Positions 15,495 to 24,181 of a stretch of DNA of 43,980 bases are shown one piece after another. Source of the stretch: an uncultured Acidimicrobiaceae bacterium (GTDB taxonomy: Bacteria > Actinomycetota > Acidimicrobiia > Spongiisociales > UBA5794); contig CAMYKI010000050.1 in NCBI GenBank assembly GCA_947258985.1, positions 1 to 43,980 of the forward strand, written 5' to 3'. The notes below the pieces were generated by a model that was given only the letters and a program-made list of their open reading frames with translations, was not told the origin of the DNA and searched no databases. Each line of letters starts with the position of its first letter. Positions within the stretch are counted from its first letter, which is position 1. The translations under genes were made by a program, and so were the position numbers.

Positions 15495-16975
15495 TGATCG
15501 AACCGCAGAACACGATGCTGCCGCTGGCAGAGTCGCGCCCGTCGGACCAGCCTCAGGGCGAAGGCGAAGGGTTTGGCGACATGCTCGCTCAGTCCCTAGG
15601 AATGATTCCGCAGGTGGACCCGTCCGCAGTTCAGCAACTGAACACCGGTGCACAGCAACGACAAGACGCTGCCGACGGAACCGAAGAGCAGCCCACCGCC
15701 GACGAACAGGTGGATGCCGGCGTCCCCGTCACCACGATCCTCGGATCTCAAACGCTCGGCGGGCAAGCCGCCCCAAACGCGGCACCCAACATAGATCCGC
15801 CCGATCTCTCGGGAGGGCAACCTGGGGCTGATGGTGAGGAGACGACCCCTTCCCTGGTCCCCAGCACCCCGGTGCGGGCGGTTCGCTACGAGAAGACAGA
15901 GCAGGGCGCTCGCCCGTTGCCGACGCTGCCAGTACCGCCGACACCCGAGCCGGCCCCGCATGTCATCAGGCCTATAGACACTGTGTGGAAACCTTCTCCG
16001 CTCAGTCAACCGACTACCCCAGATCAGATCCCAATCGAGGATGAGAGCGACCTGACGTTGCAGCCGTCTCGGCCCGTTGACTCGATTTGGCACCCGGTAG
16101 TCAGCAGTGATCCCGAGAATCGAAATGTGACCGGCGGTGCCCCGGTCGCCGTCTCCGGACCCTCCGAAGATCCGGCCGCTCCCACACGTGCCCCCGGGAT
16201 CAATCCGCCGGATCCAACAGTCGCCCCCGGCCGAGAGGTCGAACCCGACCTGCCGGCCCTCGGCCTCGAACCCGCACCGGTTGGGCGCAACCCGCTCAGA
16301 GGGACCCGCGAACCGACGCTGCCCAAACCTCCCGCTCTCGATACGACGCCCGATGGGTCTCGTCCCGAGGTGGCTGCGGCTTCACCCCAATCGACACCCC
16401 ACCAACAGCCGCGGGTTGAGCTGGCACCCGACCAGCCGGTCCGGCTCGACACAACGCCTGCGGCCAAGGTCACCGGGAGCGCCGGGGCTGAGTCCGGAGT
16501 CACCGTCGCATCCGAAACCACCGTCAGCGAAGCTCCGGCGACGATTGCCGCGCCTTCCGTCGACACAGGCTCTTCGCCCTCCGGCTCTGGCTCTGTGCCC
16601 GCGGCGGCTCTCCGTCCCCAGGCATCTGCTCTTGCTGAGCGAGTGATGCAAGCGATTGATCTGCAGCGCACCCAGCCGCCGCCACGGTCGATGGTCGTCG
16701 ACATCCCGGAACTGGAAGGCCTCCGCCTGCTTGTTTCCGTGAGGTCCGCCGGCAACGTGACGGTTACCCCGGCGAGCGGATCGGGCAATCCTGATGCTTT
16801 CGCACCTTTCGCTACGGACCTGTCGCGAGTTCTTGCTGAACGCGGGTTTGTCATGAACGGCGATGGCCGGCAGCGTGGCTACAACCCCTACGCCGACGAC
16901 GATGCGGCGCCGGACGTTCCAAGGCGTGCGACCTTCCGTCGGCCGACCCGGCTCGACAACGATCTCAGGATGTAG
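15491..16975 (+). CDS. fliK: Hook-length control protein FliK
   Basis: 494 residues. Residues 1 to about 370 are a long Pro/Thr/Glu-rich, poorly conserved stretch expected of the molecular-ruler part. The C-terminal region (about 375-480: ALAERVMQAIDL, then MVVDIPELEGLRLLVSVRSAGNVTVTPA) resembles the FliK C-terminal specificity-switch domain that acts on FlhB. The position between the transglycosylase and flgD is the usual one. It overlaps the preceding gene by 4 bp and is followed by a 34-bp gap with GGAGG before flgD. Confidence 0.85.
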   Translation: MMIEPQNTMLPLAESRPSDQPQGEGEGFGDMLAQSLGMIPQVDPSAVQQLNTGAQQRQDAADGTEEQPTADEQVDAGVPVTTILGSQTLGGQAAPNAAPNIDPPDLSGGQPGADGEETTPSLVPSTPVRAVRYEKTEQGARPLPTLPVPPTPEPAPHVIRPIDTVWKPSPLSQPTTPDQIPIEDESDLTLQPSRPVDSIWHPVVSSDPENRNVTGGAPVAVSGPSEDPAAPTRAPGINPPDPTVAPGREVEPDLPALGLEPAPVGRNPLRGTREPTLPKPPALDTTPDGSRPEVAAASPQSTPHQQPRVELAPDQPVRLDTTPAAKVTGSAGAESGVTVASETTVSEAPATIAAPSVDTGSSPSGSGSVPAAALRPQASALAERVMQAIDLQRTQPPPRSMVVDIPELEGLRLLVSVRSAGNVTVTPASGSGNPDAFAPFATDLSRVLAERGFVMNGDGRQRGYNPYADDDAAPDVPRRATFRRPTRLDNDLRM

Positions 16976-17009
16976 AGCAAGATGAGAAGCAAGACCATGG
17001 AGGCCGCAG

Positions 17010-17447
17010 ATGATTGAGGCAGTAGGCGGCGCAGCGGCGAATCAGGCAGTTCAGACCGGCAACGGACTGGGTCAGCTCGATAGCAACGCCTTTCTCCAGC
17101 TGCTTGTCGCCCAGATGAAATACCAGAACCCGCTGGCGCCGACCGACGCCTCCGCCATGTTGGAGCAGACGGCGCAATTCACCACAGTCGAGACGTTGCA
17201 GGCGATCTCCGAGACCAATCAGGCTCTGCTTGGCTTCCAACAGACGACCATGGCTCTCGGCGTTGTCGGCAAGGATGTGCAGGCAATCAGCCTCGATGGG
17301 ATCCCGGTTTCGGGCCACGTCGACAGCGTGCGGTTCACCGCAGATGGGCCGTTCCTGGAGCTGGACAACGGTATTGAGATACCGATAGCGAACGTCGTTG
17401 AGGTGAGCACACCCCTGGAGCCACCAGCGGAAGAGCCCGCCGAATAG
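17010..17447 (+). CDS. flgD: Hook cap/hook assembly protein FlgD
   Basis: 145 residues with the conserved N-terminal block (LDSNAFLQLLVAQMKYQNPLAPTDASAMLEQTAQFTTVETLQ) characteristic of FlgD. It is shorter than the ~220-residue enterobacterial protein: the C-terminal Tudor/Fn-like domain is reduced to one short beta segment, as seen in many Gram-positive FlgD proteins. The RBS GGAGG lies upstream of ATG 17010. It is the last gene of the operon; flgE, which usually follows, is 25 kb away at 42298. Confidence 0.92.
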   Translation: MIEAVGGAAANQAVQTGNGLGQLDSNAFLQLLVAQMKYQNPLAPTDASAMLEQTAQFTTVETLQAISETNQALLGFQQTTMALGVVGKDVQAISLDGIPVSGHVDSVRFTADGPFLELDNGIEIPIANVVEVSTPLEPPAEEPAE

Positions 17448-17475
17448 GTCTCTCCGCGGGTTGTAGGCTGGCTGC

Positions 17476-18201
17476 ATGGAGCAGATTGCGGACGGCGTAC
17501 ACCGGCTGGGTCGAAAGCATCACAACTTCTATTTGGTCGTTGAAGGCGGCCGAGCCACCGTGGTGGACGCCGGAGGCAGCCGCGAGTTGCCTCTTCTCGA
17601 AAAGGGTCTCTCCCGGCTTGGCCTTGGACTCGACAGTGTCGAGGCCTTGCTCCTCACCCACGCCCATTCTGATCACATTGGTTTTGCGCGCCTAGTCCAG
17701 AAACGGGGAGTCAGCGTCAAGTCCCACGAGGCCGAGGCAGCGTTCGCAGTGGACTCTGCCGCCGGTTCGCAGATTGGGATGCTCGAGGTTCCGTTGTGGA
17801 AGCCCCGGGTCATCCTGTTCATGGTCGAGATGGTTCGAGCCGGAGCGCATCGCGCCTACCGGCTTCCGAGCATAGAAACCGTTGCCGACGGTGAGCGGCT
17901 CGAACTCCCGGGTCGTCCCCAGGTGGTGGCGACACCGGGTCATACTGCCGGCCACGCCAGCTACTGGTTCGAGGGATCCCGCGTCCTGTGCTCGGGCGAC
18001 GCCCTTGTCACCGATGGAGTGATCGCCGGAGGCTTGGGCCCGCAGGTTATGGCCGACGTATTTCACCTAGATCCCACGCGTGCCCGCGAGTCCCTCGACC
18101 GGCTCGCCGGCATCGATGCCGATGTGCTGCTTCCTGGGCACGGGGACCCGTGGCGCGGCTCGATGGCGGAGGCAGTGAGACGGGCGCGGGTCGAGGTCTG
18201 A
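17476..18201 (+). CDS. MBL-fold metallo-hydrolase
   Basis: 241 residues with the metallo-beta-lactamase metal motif THAHSDH (His62, His64, Asp66, His67), TPGHTAGHASYW, GDALVTD and LLPGHGDPW, so both zinc sites appear complete. This fold includes thioesterases, lactonases and glyoxalase II-like enzymes; the substrate is unknown. It starts 28 bp after flgD but shows no flagellar relationship. A paralogue is at 21440 with the same block order and the shared ending PGHG(D/E)PWRG. Confidence 0.85.
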   Translation: MEQIADGVHRLGRKHHNFYLVVEGGRATVVDAGGSRELPLLEKGLSRLGLGLDSVEALLLTHAHSDHIGFARLVQKRGVSVKSHEAEAAFAVDSAAGSQIGMLEVPLWKPRVILFMVEMVRAGAHRAYRLPSIETVADGERLELPGRPQVVATPGHTAGHASYWFEGSRVLCSGDALVTDGVIAGGLGPQVMADVFHLDPTRARESLDRLAGIDADVLLPGHGDPWRGSMAEAVRRARVEV

Positions 18202-18284
18202 CAGACCGTCCGCCCACCGACGAATAATCGGTGAGGACTGCCGACCGCTAGCGTTGACTATCAGGCGAGAAGCCGGAGGATTAC

Positions 18285-18581
18285 GTGATCATGCGAATCT
18301 GGCGAGGATGGACTCGCCCTGAGGACGCCGCGGCCTACGCCGAATACATACTCGGCACCGGCATCGTCGAATACAAAGCAACTCCGGGGAACCAAGGGGC
18401 GTACATTGCCAGCCGACGAGATGGCAACTGTACGGAGTTCCTGACCATCAGCTTCTGGGACAGTCGTGACTCAGTCGCCGCTTTTGCTGGAGACGACATC
18501 GACCGTGCGGTTTTCTATCCCGAGGATGACCGGTACCTCGTCGACCGGGAGACGACGGTCAGGCACTTCACCGTCCATTGA
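18285..18581 (+). CDS. Antibiotic-biosynthesis-monooxygenase-like protein
   Basis: 98 residues: MRIWRGWTRPEDAAAYAEYI, later FLTISFWDSRDSVAAFAGDD and a C-terminal beta strand, the ferredoxin-like alpha/beta-barrel pattern of ABM-family proteins (small cofactor-independent monooxygenases or heme/substrate binders). The GTG start at 18285 has GGAGG 5 nt upstream; ATG 18291 is the alternative. No operon partner is obvious. Function is not predictable beyond the fold. Confidence 0.65.
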   Translation: MIMRIWRGWTRPEDAAAYAEYILGTGIVEYKATPGNQGAYIASRRDGNCTEFLTISFWDSRDSVAAFAGDDIDRAVFYPEDDRYLVDRETTVRHFTVH

Positions 18582-18671
18582 CCCGCGCCCCCCGGGTTGA
18601 GCGCTCCGGAACGTCGGTGCGGACGCCGTGCGAGTTCGACGTGACGACCCGGCTCCCAAGTACGTGAGTTC

Positions 18672-19952
18672 TCAGAGCTGCTTCGACAGAAGCCGGTCGA
18701 CATAGAGCGATCGCATCTGTCGACTAGCAAGAGCCTGCTTCACTGGGGGTGCGCTCAGAATGACGCCGAGGACTGCGGCCATTGCTCGATGGCTGGCCAG
18801 AGCCTGGTTGTCGAATATCAGGTTCTGCAGCTTGCCTCGCTCGATCGCCATCAACACGGACCGTCGCGCAGAGTCGACTGGGGTGATCACTCGTTCGGGA
18901 CGAGCCCGCAGGCGGATACCGTCACGGTCGCAGGTCCGGACGCACACCCCGCAGCCGAGACAGAGCGATTCGTTCAGCTTGGCCTGCTTCTTCTTCTGGC
19001 GATGCGGATCATTGGCCGATGCCAGGGTCATAGCTTCGACCGGACAGACGTTGACGCACTTCCCACATCCGTTGCACCTCGCGGTGTCCACCTCGGGCAT
19101 GAAATTGGATGTATGGACAGGATTGAGGATGGCGAAGCGTCGTTGGGCGATCATTGCCTCGCAGCAGCAGCCACAACAGTTGCAGATGAAGTTGGGGTTG
19201 CGTTGCGTGTTCTCCCCGAACTGAATCAGATCGTTTTCCTGGGCCTCGGCGAGCAGATCAAGCCCCTCTGCGATATCTATCTCTCGGGCGAATCCGTGTC
19301 TGGCCAGAGACGAGGCGGTGTTGTTGAAGGTCATGCAGATCTGGCGGGGCGCATCGCAGCCACGATCCATGTGGTCCATCTTGTGGCGGCAGTAACAGGT
19401 TCCCACCGCCCGATACGAGGCATTGCGAACGACCTTGCTCGCCCGTTCGTAGTCCAGTACCTGGATCCCGTTGTCGAGAGGTAGTACCGATTCCTGGACG
19501 AAGACTCTGCCAAGTTGCGTTTCGCCTTCGGTGAACAGATCCTTGATGAAGTCTTCCTCGACGTTCAGGTACTGGTAGTACAACTCGCCGAGCAGCTTCT
19601 GGTCGACGTCGCCCCTCATCCGCATCATTGAGAATTCGAAGAAGCCTGCCATGGGTGGAGGTAGGACGTATAGCCGCTTCCCCTCGTCGGTCTCGATATC
19701 AAGCAGGATGGCTCGCCCTGCCAACTCCTCGAGCACTGCCGTGGTCTCGCTCAGGGGCATCCTCAGAGTTCGGGCCGCTCGTTTGGCAGTGAAGGGACGA
19801 ATCGGGAGCCGGGCAACGATGCTCGCCTCGCGCTCGCTGAACAGCATCTTCAAGATGGCATGGAGTACATCGGAGGGCGGCGCCCCCTGAGGAAAGCGGT
19901 TGAGTCGCTCGACTAGCTGCTCGTGTCCCGCCCTAACGGTCTGATGAGCCAC
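18672..19952 (-). CDS. Multi-cluster iron-sulfur (4Fe-4S) protein with possible winged helix
   Basis: 426 residues. The N-terminus (about 40-95: REASIVARLPIRPFTAKRAARTLRMPLSETTAVLEELA) looks like a winged-helix segment. Middle Cys-rich motifs include GTCYCRHKMDHMDRGC (from about 184) and a dense cluster C-N-C-C-G-C-C-C (257-264). Two ferredoxin-type sites follow, CNGCGKCVNVCP (293-304) and CLGCGVCVRTCD (331-342). It is cytoplasmic, with no signal or membrane segment, and could be an electron-transfer subunit or redox sensor. It resembles a family of 4Fe-4S proteins found in anaerobes and metagenome genomes without a fixed function. The start is GTG 19952 with a weak RBS. It is alone on its strand. 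Confidence 0.75.
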   Translation of the reverse strand: MAHQTVRAGHEQLVERLNRFPQGAPPSDVLHAILKMLFSEREASIVARLPIRPFTAKRAARTLRMPLSETTAVLEELAGRAILLDIETDEGKRLYVLPPPMAGFFEFSMMRMRGDVDQKLLGELYYQYLNVEEDFIKDLFTEGETQLGRVFVQESVLPLDNGIQVLDYERASKVVRNASYRAVGTCYCRHKMDHMDRGCDAPRQICMTFNNTASSLARHGFAREIDIAEGLDLLAEAQENDLIQFGENTQRNPNFICNCCGCCCEAMIAQRRFAILNPVHTSNFMPEVDTARCNGCGKCVNVCPVEAMTLASANDPHRQKKKQAKLNESLCLGCGVCVRTCDRDGIRLRARPERVITPVDSARRSVLMAIERGKLQNLIFDNQALASHRAMAAVLGVILSAPPVKQALASRQMRSLYVDRLLSKQL

Positions 19953-20413
19953 CAGTGATACTCGCTCTCTCTAGACGCAAGTTTCTCCGCTGAAGCTCAG
20001 TGTTCCAGCCTGTCCCTGCAAAGGCCAATTCTGACGCTGTCCCTACAGATTCGGCATTGAGACCAATCCACACGAACCATGCGGCGTTGACCCAACTTGG
20101 TCCCCGCCAGAGGCGACGCAGCCTCCAGGAATCCTCGCGGGAGGTGCGGATGGGAGCGCCCCACCCTCATGGTTCTCCCGCCAGTTCTGGTGCTGGACGC
20201 GACTGCACAGAGCTGCGATCCGGTCGGCGTTCGTCTCGGCCATGGGCTCCCTTCTTTTGGCGCGACGTTGACGGGTCGCGGGTCCGTCCAAGACTCGTTT
20301 GATGTGCGGAGGCGCGCTCCTTGTGCGGGTACTCGGCCCGAGCGTACGGCCGGACACTTCCCACGTATGACCCGTCACTGTTTCGAACAGCCGGCGGTTG
20401 ACCGACCCGTGCC
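19953..20413. other. Intergenic region without a supported gene
   Basis: About 460 bp between the iron-sulfur gene and the gene ending at 20457. Short open frames exist on both strands, but none has a convincing RBS, codon pattern or recognisable product. No sigma-28-like motif was found: one GTCGGC at 20223 has no -35 at the right distance. It may hold the promoter of the iron-sulfur gene. Confidence 0.5.
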
Positions 20414-20446
20414 GAGAGAGGCATCCCCCACCGCGGTGCCTCTCTC
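20414..20446 (-). terminator. Hairpin downstream of the small hypothetical gene
   Basis: GAGAGAGGCA (20414-20423) is perfectly complementary to TGCCTCTCTC (20437-20446), with a 13-nt loop. It lies 10 bp past the stop of the minus-strand gene at 20457. No T-tract follows, so it is a structural 3' end or a weak terminator. Confidence 0.55.
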
Positions 20447-20456
20447 AGATCCAGGC

Positions 20457-20813
20457 TCAGATGTAGCCGAGCTCGGTGCCGATCGCGGTGTAGAGCGACA
20501 TGTTCCGCATCAACCTCTCGCCGGTCACGACGGTCTCGACGTTGAAGTCTTCGACGGTGAACATGGCCGTATCCAGCATTCTGCGGATATCGTCCATGTC
20601 GAGAATCTCGTGGGCGGCCTCGAGATTCTCGGTCTTGATGATGAACATCCCTCCGCCGATGAGGTGATGAAATACCTCAGGTTCGGCGCACTTCCCATCA
20701 GCGGCCAGCTTGCCGTACATGGTCAGCGCATCGGCAAAGACCTCCATCGCCTTGGCTTCACGGCCGGGAATCGGCTTCGTGTAGCTGAGCATGAGTGCTG
20801 CGTTCCACTTCAT
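20457..20813 (-). CDS. Conserved-looking small cytoplasmic protein, function unknown
   Basis: 118 residues from ATG 20813, chosen because GAAAGGAGGGAAAAC lies directly before it; the frame stays open upstream without RBS. The protein (MKWNAALMLSYTKPIPGREAKAMEVFADAL...) has alternating strands and helices consistent with a ferredoxin-like alpha/beta-barrel (YCII/ABM-like) and ends VVTGERLMRNMSLYTAIGTELGYI. I do not recognise a specific family. The strong RBS suggests good expression. Confidence 0.7.
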   Translation of the reverse strand: MKWNAALMLSYTKPIPGREAKAMEVFADALTMYGKLAADGKCAEPEVFHHLIGGGMFIIKTENLEAAHEILDMDDIRRMLDTAMFTVEDFNVETVVTGERLMRNMSLYTAIGTELGYI

Positions 20814-21439
20814 GTTTTCCCTCCTTTCGCTCGTGGGAGCACTCCACCCACCATCGATACCAGGCACGAAGGCACTTTGGGGCCCGTAATCCGCCTCCTT
20901 CTGCACAGAAGACCACAACCTTGTCCGCTTCTTGGGTCCCAGACGGTCAACTCGGACGAGCCGCCGTCATGGCGACCGTTGAGTTGACGGGCCTGCGCAA
21001 CCCCTGCGGCCAAATCGACGGGTTCTAGGCCGGCCTGATGAAGCTGCTTCGATTCTGCGATAACGATGGCGGCATCGTCCGGATAGCCGGAGTGATGGCA
21101 ATTGTGCTTGTCGGAGGGGTGGTACGCCCGGTGACGTCACGACCGTAGAACCATCCCCGGAGCCACACGACCCATTGACCTACATCCTGGATTTGCACAA
21201 ACCCGTGCGCGCCCCGGGCACCTCGCGGCAACCCGTCGTACCGACGGAGGGGTGACCGGTCGCGCCCCCACCTTCGTCGTGCTTACCACCGCCCTTCCGA
21301 CATATGGCTGAGGGTGGATTTGGCGGCGATCGCCTGAGCAGGCTCACCAGCCGGAACGGGCGGTCGTCGCTGCAGGCCGATCCAGAGTCTCGGTCCAGCT
21401 TCTCTTTGTCCCGGTAGGCTGACCTACGGGAGGGTCAAC
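20814..21439. other. Intergenic region without a supported gene
   Basis: About 625 bp. It contains the RBS of the minus-strand gene at its left end and GGGAGGGTCAAC, the RBS of the MBL gene, at its right end. A 37-codon frame from ATG 21038 has a hydrophobic stretch but no RBS. Otherwise I see no gene, repeat or promoter I can support. Confidence 0.5.
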
Positions 21440-22177
21440 ATGCATTTGGAGGAAGTGGCCGGTGGCGTGTTCTGGGTGGAGGCGTCGCACACCAATTTCG
21501 TGCTGCTCGTCGACGGAACCGACGTCACCATGGTCGACAGTGGCTATCCAAAGGATCGAGACCTGGTCGATGCATCCGTGGCCAAGATCGGGAGGTCACT
21601 CGCCGACGTCCAAGCGATGGTCCTCACCCACGGTCACGTCGATCACAAGGGTTCGGCGGAACGTCTGCGGCTTGACCATGGGGTAGCGGTCTACTGCCAC
21701 AGCGGCGAGGTTCGACTCGCACGTGGCGAGATCAGACAGCAGATCTCGACATGGGAGCTGCGGCGTGCGTGGCGGCCGAAGATCTTCAGGTTCGCCGTCA
21801 ATGCCATCCGTCACGGCGGTCTGCGACCGGAACATGTCACCGATGTGTCCACGTTCGGCGACGGTGAGCCCATCGACGTTCCCGGCAATCCGATCGCAGT
21901 CTTCACCCCCGGCCATACCGAAGGCCACTGCGGCCTTCATCTTGCTGAGAAGGGTGTGCTGATTACCGCCGATGCGCTGATCACAGTTGACCTTTGGGAC
22001 CCGGAGCGTCGCGGTCCGCAGATGATCCGGCGGCAATTCAACTACAACCATGACCAGGCGATCGAGTCGTTGGATCGCTTCACGGATCTGGAGGCTGATG
22101 TGATCGTTCCCGGTCACGGCGAACCGTGGCGTGGCCATCCCCGGGAGGCCGTGGCGCAGGCTCGGGCGGTTGGCTAG
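21440..22177 (+). CDS. MBL-fold metallo-hydrolase (paralogue of the 17476 gene)
   Basis: 245 residues with THGHVDH (His64, His66, Asp68, His69), TPGHTEGHCGLHL, ADALITVD and VPGHGEPWRG, the complete MBL metal-ligand set. The order and spacing of the blocks match the 241-residue protein at 17476-18201, pointing to a shared subfamily. The start ATG 21440 is preceded by GGGAGGGTCAAC. Substrate unknown; no clear operon partner, as the VOC gene follows after 73 bp. Confidence 0.85.
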   Translation: MHLEEVAGGVFWVEASHTNFVLLVDGTDVTMVDSGYPKDRDLVDASVAKIGRSLADVQAMVLTHGHVDHKGSAERLRLDHGVAVYCHSGEVRLARGEIRQQISTWELRRAWRPKIFRFAVNAIRHGGLRPEHVTDVSTFGDGEPIDVPGNPIAVFTPGHTEGHCGLHLAEKGVLITADALITVDLWDPERRGPQMIRRQFNYNHDQAIESLDRFTDLEADVIVPGHGEPWRGHPREAVAQARAVG

Positions 22178-22250
22178 CCGCTCGGGTTCGCCGGCGATAC
22201 ATGGGAAAGACACCTGTAGTTCTGCGTATCGCTGGTGTTAGGTTTGGATC

Positions 22251-22634
22251 ATGAGTCTGCGATGGCAGTGCATGAACATCGACAGTGTCGATCCCGTCCC
22301 TCTTGCGAGATGGTGGGCTGACCTGCTCGGCTGGCGTATCACCTACGAGGACCCCGACCAGGCTGTACTCGAACCACCGAAAGGGTCGCCAGAGGATGGC
22401 GTGTCACCCGACTTGCTGTTTTTCCGGGTTCCCGAGACGAAGCAGGTCAAGAACCGACTTCACATTGATCTGCGCCCGTCTGACCAGTCGCAAGAGGTCG
22501 CCAGAGCGGAGGCGCTTGGTGCTCGTCGGGTCGATGTTGGCCAGACCGACACAGTGACTTGGGTCGTTATGGCTGACCCTGAAGGTAACGAGTTCTGCAT
22601 CCTCCAGGCCTTCGAAGCCGACGTCACGCCCTAG
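22251..22634 (+). CDS. VOC (glyoxalase-like) family protein
   Basis: 127 residues: WQCMNIDSVDPVPLARWWADLLGWRITYED, then LHIDLRPSDQSQEVARAEALGARRVD and WVVMADPEGNEFCILQ. This is the two betaalphabetabetabeta-module pattern of the glyoxalase/bleomycin-resistance/dioxygenase superfamily, Glyoxalase_6-like. Metal ligands such as the His in the LHIDL strand and the Glu near the end are visible. The substrate is unknown. A fragment of similar type follows directly at 22637. Confidence 0.8.
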   Translation: MSLRWQCMNIDSVDPVPLARWWADLLGWRITYEDPDQAVLEPPKGSPEDGVSPDLLFFRVPETKQVKNRLHIDLRPSDQSQEVARAEALGARRVDVGQTDTVTWVVMADPEGNEFCILQAFEADVTP

Positions 22635-22636
22635 CC

Positions 22637-22850
22637 AGTAGCGAATTCGGCCGCGATCGACGCCGGCCCCAGCCTTCAGTCCGGCGTCGATCCTGAAGCT
22701 GGCCCAAGTGGTGCAGCGCATGTCACTCTGAACGACCCGGACGGCAACGCCATCCCTATCGACCAGTTCTTCAAGGTCGAGGACGAGGCATGCACCCAGG
22801 TCGCAGCTGTGCGACCCTCCTCGGCCGTTCTGCTCGTCGTCCCGAAGGGC
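22637..22850 (+). pseudogene. Possible fragment of a second VOC-type gene
   Basis: One frame of this stretch lacks a start but reads AAHVTLNDPDGNAIPIDQFF, which resembles the end of a VOC-domain protein (HVxxxDPDGNxIxxDQ). It continues open into the padR operator region. No start codon or RBS precedes it; the frame opens at the stop of the intact VOC gene. I read it as a C-terminal remnant left by deletion. This is a tentative call. Confidence 0.35.
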
Positions 22851-22881
22851 CGGGACCAATGCCCCTGGTGGCTCATACGAT

Positions 22882-22915
22882 CCTCCGACTATTCTGAGTA
22901 CAGAATAGTCGGAGG
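22882..22915 (+). promoter_or_regulatory. Perfect 15-bp inverted repeat, likely PadR operator
   Basis: 22882-22896 is fully complementary to 22901-22915 around AGTA; the core reads ACTATTCTG-AGTA-CAGAATAGT. It lies immediately before the padR-type frame, and its right arm contains the GGAGG Shine-Dalgarno of the TTG start at 22922. PadR regulators commonly bind such palindromes and repress themselves, so this is a probable autoregulatory operator. As RNA it would hide the RBS. Confidence 0.7.
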
Positions 22916-22921
22916 TGACAG

Positions 22922-23435
22922 TTGACCGCTCAGCTCGCAGTCCTAGGTCTGTTGGTGGAACAGCCCCTACACGGCTACGCCATTGAACGGCTGATCGACG
23001 AGCGCGGCATCTCAGGTACTGGACCAGTTGGTGACGAACGGTTGGGCCGAAGTCCAGGTCGAAGCGGCACCCGGCCGAGGCAAGGAGCGCCGCGTGCACC
23101 ATGTCACGACCGGGGGGCTCCGCCATTGGGAAGCGAAGGCGCTGTCGGCGTTGGCAGACGTCGAAACGGACCCGGGAAACTTCCTGATGGCGCTTTCGGG
23201 GCTTCCCTTCCTCGATCGGGCCGCGGTGGTCGAAGCGCTTCGACGGAGGGCTGAGCATCTCGAATCACGACTTGCAGATCTCAACCGGGACCTGATGGAG
23301 GTACGACCAGTCCCTTGCCACGTTGAGGCGATGTTCGCCTACACCTCCAGCCGCGTGGCGTGCGAACAGGACTGGGTGCGCAGCTACCTCGCAGATCTCG
23401 CCAACCCTTCAGAAGAACAGGAGCACCCGGAATGA
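22922..23435 (+). pseudogene. PadR-family transcriptional regulator, frameshifted
   Basis: The reading frame from TTG 22922 gives TAQLAVLGLLVEQPLHGYAIERLIDERGI, the start of a PadR winged helix, then turns into non-protein sequence. The rest of the PadR protein continues in another frame from about 23010: SQVLDQLVTNGWAEVQVE, then PGRGKERRVHHVTTGG (the wing), then a C-terminal helical domain to TGA 23433-23435. At the junction about ten residues normally forming the recognition helix (the SSIYxxL region) are missing, so this looks like a small deletion plus frame change and not a one-base error. The gene is most likely inactive, unless the assembly is wrong. It overlaps the GyrI-like gene by 4 bp. 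Confidence 0.7.
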
Positions 23436-24043
23436 CCAGCATCGACCTCAAGAGGGTCTACCGCGATCACTACACCGCGAAGCGGACGCCGACCATCGTT
23501 GACGTCCCGACCCGTCCGTTCGTCATGATCGACGGCTACGGCGACCCCAACACGGCCCAGGAGTACAAGGACGCGGTCGATGCGCTGTATCCGATCGCCT
23601 ACGGCTTCCGCGCTGCGATCAAGGCTGCCACCGGCGACGCCTACACGGTCATGCCCCTCGAAGGGCTCTGGTGGGTGCCGAACATGGCTGACTTCGATCC
23701 AACCGACAAATCCAATTGGTCTTGGAGCGCGATGATCTGCCTCCCCTCTGCCGCCATCGCCACAATGGCGGCAGAAGTGATTCCGGCGGTGACCGCGAAG
23801 AAGAGCCTCGCTGCCGGCCCCGCGGCCCGGTTTGAACACTTCACCGAAGGCGTCGCAGCCCAGATCCTCCACATCGGCCCATACGCCGATGAGGCCCCAA
23901 CCATCAACACCCTTCACGAATTCATCGACAGCACCGGCCACAAGATGGTGGGCAAGCACCACGAGATATACCTCTCCGACCCCCGCAAGGCGGACCCGGC
24001 CAAGATGCGCACCATCATCCGCCAACCCGTCACCGATGTCTGA
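23432..24043 (+). CDS. GyrI-like small-molecule-binding domain protein
   Basis: 203 residues from ATG 23432 (ATGA overlap with the padR stop). The pattern (IDLKRVYRDHYTAKRTPTIVDVPTRPFVMIDGYGDPN..., then MPLEGLWWV and FEHFTEGVAAQILHIGPYADEAPTI) matches the GyrI-like/SOUL-type domain of proteins often encoded beside PadR-type regulators. Members bind or hydrolyse small hydrophobic molecules; the substrate is unknown. It depended on the padR transcript, so the padR lesion may have derepressed it (inference). Confidence 0.8.
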   Translation: MTSIDLKRVYRDHYTAKRTPTIVDVPTRPFVMIDGYGDPNTAQEYKDAVDALYPIAYGFRAAIKAATGDAYTVMPLEGLWWVPNMADFDPTDKSNWSWSAMICLPSAAIATMAAEVIPAVTAKKSLAAGPAARFEHFTEGVAAQILHIGPYADEAPTINTLHEFIDSTGHKMVGKHHEIYLSDPRKADPAKMRTIIRQPVTDV

Positions 24044-24181
24044 CCACATCAACTGTCGCGCTCGACTCCTCGACGGCGACGACCGGCGCTCGATCGGCGC
24101 GCCCTTCGGGCCGGCCCTCGGGCACATCCAAGGCAAAATCCGCAACTAGTCACCACGGAAATCGCGGCAACCACCCTTGAC

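Noticed and set aside
18214-18234. GCCGACC at 18225 as another sigma-28-like promoter for the monooxygenase-like gene
   Set aside because: The bases 15 nt upstream do not resemble TTAA; the site is probably chance in GC-rich DNA.
20043-20424. Minus- and plus-strand open frames as genes
   Set aside because: Arg/Pro-rich translation, no RBS and no family similarity; typical spurious frames of GC-rich DNA.
21038-21151. 37-codon frame starting MKLLRF with a hydrophobic stretch
   Set aside because: No RBS or context; kept only as a note.
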